DNA of 5,613 bases, from NCBI GenBank assembly GCA_023387755.1, contig JAEWHO010000014.1:1-5613 (forward strand), given 5' to 3'. The notes under the pieces were generated by a model, which ran no database searches, was not told the DNA's origin, and saw nothing but the letters and a program-made list of their open reading frames with translations. The DNA is from Actinomycetes bacterium (GTDB lineage: Bacteria > Actinomycetota > Actinomycetes > Actinomycetales > Actinomycetaceae). A program made the translations under genes and the position numbers. Below, in pieces: positions 1 to 5,613 of the stretch (within the stretch, counting starts at the first letter, position 1; each line of letters begins with the position of its first letter).

Positions 1-839
1 CCTTCAACGAGGACCAGTCCTTCGGCGCGCAAACCTTCGTGGCAGTCGAGCCCCGTGGCCTCGACCCCTGCGATCTGCGCCTGCAGGAGGGCGACAGTGC
101 GGTCCGCAGTCTCATCGAATCCCGCCAGCCCCTCTTCCGCTTCGTCATGCAAAGCACGTTAGCTGACCTTGATCTCACCACCTCCGAAGGCCGGGTTGCC
201 GGCCTGCGCGCCTGCGCCCCCATTGTCGCCACCATCCGCGATCACGCGCTGCGGGGCGAATATATGCGGGAATTGGCCGGCTGGTTGGGGATGGATATTG
301 CCGACGTGCAGCGGGAAGCCAAAGCGGCTGGTAGGAGACGGCCAGTAGTGCAGCCGCGTGGCCGTGGGGGAGTGCCGGTGGCGGACGCGGGCGACGTCGT
401 CGAACGGCAAAGTCTGCAACTCGCACTGCAGTACCCGCACACCTGCTACCTGAACGGCTTCGATTCCCTAGCCACAGAAACCTTCCACGGTCCGGCAAAC
501 CAGGTGATCTTTGATGCCATCCAGGCAGCCGGGGGCACCGGTATCTGTGCAGATGACACCCCCGGTGCCGCCTGGCTGGATGCGGTGCTGGAGCATACTC
601 CGCCCGCCTTTGCCGCCTACGTCAATCAGCTAGCCATGACCGATCTGCCCGTCACACAAGCGGGGCTGGAACAATACACGGTAGAGATTTTCAACGCTCT
701 CGTCATCCGATACCTCACCCGTGCCATCGCCCAGGTCAAAGCTCAGCTCTCCCGCCTGAATCCCCATCACCCCGATTACCAGCAAACCATGCAGGACCTA
801 TTCGACCTAGAAGCCGAACGCCGGCTGCGCCAGGGGTAA
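1..839 (+). CDS. dnaG: DNA primase DnaG, C-terminal part (5' end outside window)
   Basis: This is the last 278 codons of the replicative primase, which makes RNA primers for the lagging strand and docks on the replicative helicase DnaB. The reading frame is open from base 3 to the TAA at 837-839. The zinc-binding domain and TOPRIM acidic residues lie upstream and are not visible. The fragment opens at the end of the polymerase core, where the stretch VAVEPRGLDPCDLRL (from base 39) matches the actinobacterial DnaG pattern around DPCDLR. A helical segment with the typical EGRVAGLR and LRGEYMRELAGWLG follows. An Arg/Gly/Pro-rich linker spans about visible residues 105-130. The C-terminal helicase-binding domain starts near visible residue 134 (VERQSLQLALQYP) and ends in the charged helix DLEAERRLRQG. 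Nothing looks broken. The identification rests on remembered family sequence; the real start cannot be given. Confidence 0.93.
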   Translation, partial: FNEDQSFGAQTFVAVEPRGLDPCDLRLQEGDSAVRSLIESRQPLFRFVMQSTLADLDLTTSEGRVAGLRACAPIVATIRDHALRGEYMRELAGWLGMDIADVQREAKAAGRRRPVVQPRGRGGVPVADAGDVVERQSLQLALQYPHTCYLNGFDSLATETFHGPANQVIFDAIQAAGGTGICADDTPGAAWLDAVLEHTPPAFAAYVNQLAMTDLPVTQAGLEQYTVEIFNALVIRYLTRAIAQVKAQLSRLNPHHPDYQQTMQDLFDLEAERRLRQG

Positions 840-937
840 ATCTGGGACCAGCCTGCTACCGTGGGGGGATATTTCCTGCTCTCGGTTAGTACCCTCGGAG
901 CGTCGATTTGTAGACCGCTGTGCGCTAGCGTGTATGC
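840..937 (+). promoter_or_regulatory. dnaG-lysX intergenic gap with a candidate promoter
   Basis: This 98-base gap holds no gene. No Shine-Dalgarno-like sequence lies at a normal distance before the GTG at 938; the nearest GGAG is at 897-900, about 38 bases away. TAGCGT at 926-931 fits the loose actinobacterial -10 pattern TANNNT. Its last base is 6 bases short of the GTG, which would place transcription start at or next to the start codon and give a leaderless mRNA. I see no convincing -35 element at the matching distance (about 903-908 reads TCGATT). The -10 candidate overlaps an 8-base palindrome, CGCTAGCG (923-930). I see no clear intrinsic terminator for dnaG, so read-through from dnaG remains possible. 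This is a weak, pattern-level call. Confidence 0.3.
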
Positions 938-3900
938 GTGAAGAACAAATCGTCGTGGACCAGCCATATTCCCGCCTTCTTCGGTACGCTCTTCGCGCTC
1001 GCGGGGGTGTGCTACCTACTAGCCTTCGGTTTTATCCATCTAAGCCATCGGTCGCTGGAATTATTGGCCGATTTTGACGAGTTCTACCTCCCCGTGCCCC
1101 GGGCATCATTGTCGTGGGCGGTGGTTGTCTTCCTCCTCGCGGCAGCTCTGTATCGGCGTAAACGTATGGCCTTGGGGATTACGGTATCTCTCCTGCTCCT
1201 CATGGCTGTATCCAATATCGTGGCTTTGCTGACCTTGCCACGGGAAGCTGTCCCCTTACACTGGGTTATCCCCGGCACTGCGGTGCAATTTCTCCTGATC
1301 GGCATACTCATGTACTCCCGGCACGAGTTCGTCGCGATTATTCGCCGCGCCAACTTTGCCCAAGCCATCGGGGTTTTAATCATTTCGATGACGCTGGCCA
1401 TTATGATCGGCTGGCTCATCGTGCGCGCCTTCATCCCGGCGGTGCCATCAGAGGATCGCTTCCTCTTCACGGTCCAGTACATGCTGTCCTTTGGGGCTAT
1501 CGACGTTATCCGCGCCCTGGGGATCGGCACCTTCCGGGTGCGCATGATATTGGGCGTTATCAGTGCGATACCCCTCGTGGCCACGTTCTTCACGCTGCTA
1601 CGTTCCCAGCGCCACACCAATATGTTGGCTCGGGAAGATGAAGAGCTGCTGCGCCGTCAGCTAGATGCCTTCGGTAATAACGATTCCTTGGGCTATTTTG
1701 CTACACGCCGGGATAAGTCTGTGGTGTTCTCACCCGATGGTCGAGCTGCCGTTACCTACCGGGTGGAAGTCGGGCGTTGCCTCGCCTCTGCGGACCCCAT
1801 CGGCGACCCCCACTCCTGGCATGATGCGATCGCGGAATGGTTGAAAGTTGCGCAGGTTCACGGGTGGATGCCCTGCGTTCTGGGGGCCTCCACTCAGGGG
1901 GCTGCCGCCTACCACCGAGCTGGGTTGAAGGTATTGCGCGTTGGAGACGAAGCAGTAATACCACTGGGCACCCGGGCAGCATTGCGTAACCCGGAAGTGC
2001 GCCGCCATATTACCGCCTGCCGCAAACGCAATATGACGGTGCGGATTCGCCGGCACCGGCAGATCCCCGTCGACGAGATGCGGGGGGTCGTCGCCGACGC
2101 CGAACGGTGGCGCGTGGGCGGTGAGGAACGTGGTTTCTCCATGGCCCTTTCCCGCTTGGCTGACCCCGCCGATGGCAACTGTCTGCTCGCAGAGGTTCTC
2201 GACGCTAATGGGCAGCGCGTCGCTATGCACTCCTACGTCCCGTGGGGTATGAGCGGGATCTCCCTTGACCTCATGCGGCGTAGCCCTGAGGCACCGGCCG
2301 GCGTCAATGAATTCCTGGTGGGCGGTATCGTTGAAAATGCCGAGGCTCTGGGCCTGAACCGACTCTCGTTGAACTTCGCAGTATTCCGGGAAATCTTTGC
2401 CGAGGGGGCAGCGTTAGGGGCAGGTCCTCTCGTCCGCTTTACGCGCCGGATCCTGCTATTCGCCTCCCGCTTTTGGCAACTGGAATCCCTGTATCGCTCC
2501 AACGATAAATACCATCCAGATTGGGTACCGCGCTTCTTGGCATATACCGACGCCCGTTCCTTAGGTGGCGCTCTTGTTGCTATGGGGCTGGCAGAAGGCT
2601 ACCTACCCCGGATCCGCCAAGAGCGCGTCGATGCCGCCGCCGGTGCCTTCCCCCAGGCACAACTGGTTGCTAAACCGGACTTCACCATCGACACCGCTCC
2701 CCGTAAAGTTCCTGAACAGACTCGGGTTCGCACCGAGAAAGCCGAGCAGTTACTCGAGCATGGAATCAACCCATGGCCGATCGCCCAGGCCCCCACCCAT
2801 ACCACCGCCACTGCACTTGCCGCTGAGGAAGGTAGTGAAGTTGAGGTAGCTGGGCGGGTAATCCGCTTACGTGATTTCGGCGGGGTGGTTTTCGTGGTTA
2901 TTCGCGACGACGCCGGCACTATCCAGGCACTCGTCACCGCACAGGCCGAGGAAGCCCACCACTGTGCCCGCCGTATGATCGACCTGGGGGACCTCGTCCA
3001 GGTAGCTGGCGTGCGCTGCCAGTCTCGCAGCGGCGAAGAATCGATCGAGGTCCACCGCCTGCGGCTCAACGGCAAATGTTTGCACCCCCTGCCCGATAAG
3101 TACCACGGCCTGACCGATCCGGAGAGTCAGGTCCGCCAGCGCCATATCGACCTGGCCATTAACGACGACTCGCGGCAGATGGTGCGAGACCGCAGCACCG
3201 TACTCAACGCCCTACGGCAGGGGTTACTTGACGAAGGCTATATAGAGGTCGAAACCCCGATCCTGCAGCCGATTCATGGTGGTGCCAATGCGCGGCCATT
3301 CCGCACTCATATCAATGCCTACGATATGGATCTGTACCTGCGGATTGCCCCAGAGTTGTATCTCAAACGCCTATGTGTAGGCGGCGTGGAACGAGTGTTC
3401 GAGATGGGCCGTACCTTCCGCAATGAGGGCGTGGATTTCTCCCACAACCCTGAATTCACCATCCTGGAAGCCTACCGCGCCCACGCAGACTATATGGATA
3501 TGCTCCACACCACTCGTACCCTGATCCAGCGGGCTGCGCAGGCCGTCCATGGAAGCTGCGTTGTACCCGGGCCCGACGGGCAGATGGTTGATATCTCAGG
3601 GGAATGGCCGATCGTGCCGTTCTATCAGGCCGTTACCGATAATCTCGGCGAGGCGTCCGCCCTCGGCCCACTCACCCCGGATACCGAGGTGGACGTCCTG
3701 CGCCAGATCTGCGAGCAGCTAGAGATTGCCTGGGCCGATGATTGGGGGCATGGTGAACTCATGCTGGAACTGTACGAACACCTGGTGGAAGAGCGGATCA
3801 CCACGCCCCAGTTCACTATCGACTTCCCGCTGTCCGTCTCGCCCCTGACCGGCACCCACCGGCATGATCCCCGCCTGGCCGAACGCTGGGATCTGGTGGC

Positions 3901-4162
3901 CTGGGGCGTAGAGCTCGGCACCGCCTATTCCGAGCTCACCAACCCATTAGACCAGCGTGAACGGCTCACCGCCCAGTCCATCCGTGCCGCCGGGGGAGAC
4001 CCGGAGGCAATGGAATTGGACGAGGACTTCCTCACCGCCCTGGAATTCGGGATGCCGCCCACCGGCGGGCTAGGGATGGGGGTGGACCGCGTGGTGATGT
4101 TTGTGACCGGTAAATCCCTGCGTGAAACCCTGCCCTTCCCACTGGTACGGCCCCGCTCATGA
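938..4162 (+). CDS. lysX: Bifunctional lysylphosphatidylglycerol synthetase / lysine--tRNA ligase LysX
   Basis: This fusion protein charges tRNA(Lys) with lysine and transfers the lysine to phosphatidylglycerol in the membrane. The 1074 residues fall into three parts. (1) About six membrane helices lie near 14-36, 57-72, 78-99, 109-126, 142-166 and 203-222. (2) An MprF-type transferase domain (DUF2156) covers about 245-562, with DSLGYFATRRDKSV (249-262), GDEAVI (336-341), SLDLMRR (442-448), GVNEFL (455-460) and FASRFWQLESLYR (508-520). (3) After a linker comes a lysyl-tRNA synthetase, with an OB fold at about 634-715 and class II motif 1 ending at P774. Motif 2 is FRNEG (827-831) plus HNPEFT (836-841), and motif 3 is GLGMGVDR (1044-1051). 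Pocket residues E806, R828, E844, Y846 and E999 are present. It is about 100 residues shorter than the 1172-aa M. tuberculosis LysX as I recall it, mainly at the N-terminus. The GTG start is chosen because an in-frame TAG lies at 926-928 and the first helix begins near residue 14. The stop overlaps the next start. Confidence 0.95.
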   Translation: MKNKSSWTSHIPAFFGTLFALAGVCYLLAFGFIHLSHRSLELLADFDEFYLPVPRASLSWAVVVFLLAAALYRRKRMALGITVSLLLLMAVSNIVALLTLPREAVPLHWVIPGTAVQFLLIGILMYSRHEFVAIIRRANFAQAIGVLIISMTLAIMIGWLIVRAFIPAVPSEDRFLFTVQYMLSFGAIDVIRALGIGTFRVRMILGVISAIPLVATFFTLLRSQRHTNMLAREDEELLRRQLDAFGNNDSLGYFATRRDKSVVFSPDGRAAVTYRVEVGRCLASADPIGDPHSWHDAIAEWLKVAQVHGWMPCVLGASTQGAAAYHRAGLKVLRVGDEAVIPLGTRAALRNPEVRRHITACRKRNMTVRIRRHRQIPVDEMRGVVADAERWRVGGEERGFSMALSRLADPADGNCLLAEVLDANGQRVAMHSYVPWGMSGISLDLMRRSPEAPAGVNEFLVGGIVENAEALGLNRLSLNFAVFREIFAEGAALGAGPLVRFTRRILLFASRFWQLESLYRSNDKYHPDWVPRFLAYTDARSLGGALVAMGLAEGYLPRIRQERVDAAAGAFPQAQLVAKPDFTIDTAPRKVPEQTRVRTEKAEQLLEHGINPWPIAQAPTHTTATALAAEEGSEVEVAGRVIRLRDFGGVVFVVIRDDAGTIQALVTAQAEEAHHCARRMIDLGDLVQVAGVRCQSRSGEESIEVHRLRLNGKCLHPLPDKYHGLTDPESQVRQRHIDLAINDDSRQMVRDRSTVLNALRQGLLDEGYIEVETPILQPIHGGANARPFRTHINAYDMDLYLRIAPELYLKRLCVGGVERVFEMGRTFRNEGVDFSHNPEFTILEAYRAHADYMDMLHTTRTLIQRAAQAVHGSCVVPGPDGQMVDISGEWPIVPFYQAVTDNLGEASALGPLTPDTEVDVLRQICEQLEIAWADDWGHGELMLELYEHLVEERITTPQFTIDFPLSVSPLTGTHRHDPRLAERWDLVAWGVELGTAYSELTNPLDQRERLTAQSIRAAGGDPEAMELDEDFLTALEFGMPPTGGLGMGVDRVVMFVTGKSLRETLPFPLVRPRS

Positions 4163-4842
4163 CGCCGCCCCTGCTATCCCGCGCCGCGCTATCGGCTTGG
4201 CTTACAGCCGCGGCTGGCCTGCTGTATCTTTCCTGGGTGGTGGGGGATTGTGTGGTTCCCCTACCGTTGGCCACGAGCTTTACGTCCGAGTATGCGGCGG
4301 GCGGTCAGCCAGGTGCCTACTTTTTCCGGCTGGCCGATGGGGGCAGCGGCGCACTCCTCACGGTGGCAGGTGCGCTGCTATGGCGCCTACTGTGCAGTAG
4401 TAGGGCGCGGTGGGGTGCCCTCGCCCTTACCGGCTGGGGGCTGAGCACGATCGTAGACGCGATCAGCCCAATGTCCTGTTCACCCCACGGGACGCCCAGC
4501 TGCGTTCTCACCGTCGATTCTTTCGCCACCGCGCCCGATATTGTCCACGTCATCTCATCATCATTAGCCACTGTTTGTGCAATGCTCGCGGTCGTCCTAC
4601 TCACTGGTGTGCGGCCCCTGGCGATCGCCGTCGTAGCCGCAACCATTGCCGTCACAGCAATCGCTGGATTGCATGAGATTGGTATCAGCTTGCCAGTCGG
4701 GTATGTACAACGCGCCCAGCTGCTCTTACTCAGCTGCTGGGCTATGACCCGGCCATGGGCGGTAAACTCCTGGCCTATTATCCACACCGCAGGGCATGCT
4801 ACCTCTTGCGTCGAGCCCACAGTTCAAAAGGGGGAGAAATGA
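4159..4842 (+). CDS. DUF998 family integral membrane protein, second gene of the lysX operon
   Basis: A 227-residue polytopic membrane protein of unknown function. About six hydrophobic helices can be drawn near 12-33, 62-78, 86-103, 129-149, 153-171 and 186-198. The pattern resembles DUF998: a conserved SEY/gQPGAYFFR segment after helix 1 (43-57), an Asp-containing DAISPMSC segment (100-107), a paired-cysteine loop (C107 and C115), an Asp/His pair at the start of helix 4 (D127, H130), and a polar HE pair (172-173) followed by VQRAQ (183-187). I recognise the family by pattern, not by alignment. The ATG overlaps the lysX stop (ATGA, 4159-4162). The bases before it (CTGGTACGGCCCCGCTC) show no Shine-Dalgarno, so initiation probably depends on ribosomes finishing lysX. 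No enzymatic motif is visible. A role in lysyl-lipid handling is inferred only from the coupling to lysX. Confidence 0.8.
   Translation: MTPPLLSRAALSAWLTAAAGLLYLSWVVGDCVVPLPLATSFTSEYAAGGQPGAYFFRLADGGSGALLTVAGALLWRLLCSSRARWGALALTGWGLSTIVDAISPMSCSPHGTPSCVLTVDSFATAPDIVHVISSSLATVCAMLAVVLLTGVRPLAIAVVAATIAVTAIAGLHEIGISLPVGYVQRAQLLLLSCWAMTRPWAVNSWPIIHTAGHATSCVEPTVQKGEK
4826..4836 (+). promoter_or_regulatory. Ribosome binding site that decides the hydrolase start
   Basis: AAAAGGGGGAG lies just before the ATG at 4839, inside the last codons of the DUF998 gene. It is purine-rich and complementary to the 16S rRNA 3' end. It is the only good Shine-Dalgarno in the operon and supports the ATG at 4839 over the in-frame ATG at 4755. 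The last G is only two bases from the ATG, so pairing probably uses the AAGG/GGG part rather than the final GAG. Confidence 0.7.
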
Positions 4843-5504
4843 CCGCATTAGTCTTCCCCGGCTTAGGCCGGGAGGCCCGTGACTTCGCGGAGCTTGGCAT
4901 CCCCACGCTGAGCTTGCCAGTCTTAGGACATCCCGCTGATCCAGGCGGTTGTGCGCCAGCGGGCAGCCTGATTCCGGACCTCGCACAGACAGTCGCCCGC
5001 GCCGCTGAACTAGCCCAGGCGCACCTGGCGGGCGCCAAGGGCGGCCGCCTCGACGTCGTCGCTCACTCTATGGGGGCCTATCCGGCGGAGTGCTTTATCC
5101 GGCTCTACCCCCACCTGGTGCGCCACTGTGTTCTCATCGATCCATCGGTGGCAGAGCTGAGCACGGACGCCCTTAACCGCCGCAGGCAGCGAGCATGCGC
5201 GAATATCTCCCGCTACCTGCCGTTGAGTAAGCGCCTGCGGGCGACTTTTATTCACAACTGGAATTACCAGCGGTGGGGGAGGCAAACCTGGGGTTTGCGG
5301 GCCGGGCAACCGAGCCCAGTTTCGACCCTGCTCATCACGGCCGCACCCGCGCACGGCTCAGCCGGCTGGGTGGCTGCGCACAGTCGGCTAGCGGCGCGGT
5401 TAGGAGCCCACCATACGGTCATTGAGGGGCAGGGGCATATGGTGCTCGTACAGGCTCCGGAACTGGTACGCCAGGCGATAGCCGAGGCAGGATTCTCGGC
5501 TTAA
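4839..5504 (+). CDS. Small alpha/beta hydrolase, third gene of the lysX operon
   Basis: A 221-residue alpha/beta-fold hydrolase, probably cytoplasmic: it has no signal peptide and opens directly on the first core strand (ALVFPGLG, residues 3-10, with the oxyanion-type PGLG turn). The nucleophile elbow is VAHSMGAY with S77 as the likely catalytic serine. The catalytic histidine is probably H200 in EGQGHMVLV. The usual acid position after the late strand (LLITAAPAHG, 164-173) has no Asp or Glu. D101 in VLIDPS, after the preceding strand, is an alternative acid, as in some lipases. The ATG at 4839 is chosen because it forms an ATGA overlap with the DUF998 stop and follows a strong Shine-Dalgarno; the longer in-frame ATG at 4755 would overlap DUF998 by 88 bases. 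Substrate is unknown. Coupling to lysX makes lysyl-phosphatidylglycerol or a related lipid a reasonable candidate. The fold call is firm; the substrate is inference. Confidence 0.85.
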   Translation: MTALVFPGLGREARDFAELGIPTLSLPVLGHPADPGGCAPAGSLIPDLAQTVARAAELAQAHLAGAKGGRLDVVAHSMGAYPAECFIRLYPHLVRHCVLIDPSVAELSTDALNRRRQRACANISRYLPLSKRLRATFIHNWNYQRWGRQTWGLRAGQPSPVSTLLITAAPAHGSAGWVAAHSRLAARLGAHHTVIEGQGHMVLVQAPELVRQAIAEAGFSA

Positions 5505-5613
5505 CTCACCCGGTGCAGCCAACGCACCGGGGTCCCGGCACCGGCGTACCGGAAAATTTCTAGCTCATCATCCCAGGCCTGCCCGAGCACGAGATTGAGG
5601 CGCTCACGCAGAC
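5501..5613 (-). CDS. DUF3145 family protein, C-terminal end (5' end outside window)
   Basis: On the minus strand an open frame enters at the right edge and ends at TAA (complement of 5501-5503), giving 36 visible residues. Key pieces are LRERLNLVLGQ, AWDDELEIFRYAGAG and PVRWLHRVS. This closely matches the ending I recall for DUF3145 proteins of actinobacteria, which finish in a WDDELE..RYAG.G.PVRWLH pattern. The function of the family is unknown to me. The gene is convergent with the hydrolase, and the two stop codons share bases 5502-5503 inside TTAA. The fragment is too short for most ORF callers, but the dense motif match and codon pattern make it a real gene rather than a shadow. Confidence 0.85.
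   Translation of the reverse strand, partial: LRERLNLVLGQAWDDELEIFRYAGAGTPVRWLHRVS
5509..5531. terminator. GC-rich hairpin at the convergent gene end, possible bidirectional terminator
   Basis: CCCGGTGC (5509-5516) and GCACCGGG (5524-5531) form a perfect 8-base-pair stem with a 7-base loop (AGCCAAC). It begins 5 bases after the hydrolase stop codon and lies inside the last codons of the DUF3145 gene (the VRWLHR region). Neither strand has a following T-tract, so it is not a classical intrinsic terminator. Stem-loops without T-tracts are often proposed to end transcripts in actinobacteria. A second GCACCGG copy (5538-5544) could pair with the left arm instead. Confidence 0.45.

Noticed and set aside
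840..937. A possible tRNA or small RNA gene in the dnaG-lysX gap
   Set aside because: No cloverleaf arms or T-loop GTTCGA-type sequence can be built, and only short direct repeats (CCTGCT at 852-857 and 875-880) are seen, which are likely chance.
934..1077. A 47-codon ORF starting at ATG 934, four bases before the lysX GTG in another frame
   Set aside because: It lies almost wholly inside the first lysX membrane helices, has no Shine-Dalgarno and shows no recognisable protein. It is best read as a shadow frame.
2599..3075. A 158-codon minus-strand ORF inside lysX, and other long minus-strand frames
   Set aside because: Low-complexity Arg/Ser/Pro-rich translations typical of the antisense of GC-rich coding DNA, fully covered by a well-conserved gene on the other strand.
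938..4162. lysX as two genes (mprF-like and lysS) joined by a sequencing or assembly artefact
   Set aside because: The single frame runs through the linker with no stop and matches the domain order of mycobacterial LysX, a known natural fusion.
4755..4838. A longer in-frame start for the hydrolase at ATG 4755
   Set aside because: The added residues overlap the DUF998 gene by 88 bases and resemble no part of the fold. The ATG at 4839 has a strong Shine-Dalgarno, an ATGA overlap and starts exactly at the first core strand.

Overview
The window is ordinary chromosomal DNA from a high-GC Gram-positive bacterium (Actinomycetota), most likely an actinomycete. The evidence is the GC-rich sequence with GC-ending codons, a DnaG primase end of actinobacterial type, a LysX fusion protein (membrane lysyltransferase joined to lysyl-tRNA synthetase), and the tail of a DUF3145 protein, a family I know only from actinobacteria. 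I cannot name the genus.

Layout. Bases 1-839 hold the 3' part of dnaG on the plus strand; its start lies outside the window. A 98-base gap (840-937) has no gene and probably carries the promoter for what follows. Bases 938-5504 form a three-gene plus-strand operon: lysX (1074 aa), a six-helix DUF998 membrane protein (227 aa) and an alpha/beta hydrolase (221 aa). Both junctions are 4-base ATGA stop/start overlaps, so the three are almost certainly co-transcribed and translationally coupled. A convergent minus-strand gene enters from the right edge, and only its last 36 codons are visible (DUF3145). Its stop codon overlaps the hydrolase stop codon in the palindrome TTAA. A GC-rich hairpin lies inside its 3' coding end, just past the hydrolase stop.

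How the genes may work together. LysX makes lysyl-tRNA(Lys) with its C-terminal synthetase module. Its membrane-linked transferase module passes the lysine to phosphatidylglycerol, giving positively charged lysyl-phosphatidylglycerol, which in mycobacteria protects against cationic peptides. The coupled hydrolase is a candidate for removing the aminoacyl group or otherwise turning the lipid over. The DUF998 protein has unknown function and could assist lipid handling or translocation, since LysX appears to lack the full flippase half of MprF. The LysX assignment is strong. The roles proposed for the DUF998 protein and the hydrolase are inference from operon structure.

I found no RNA genes, insertion sequences, CRISPR arrays, origins or long repeats.
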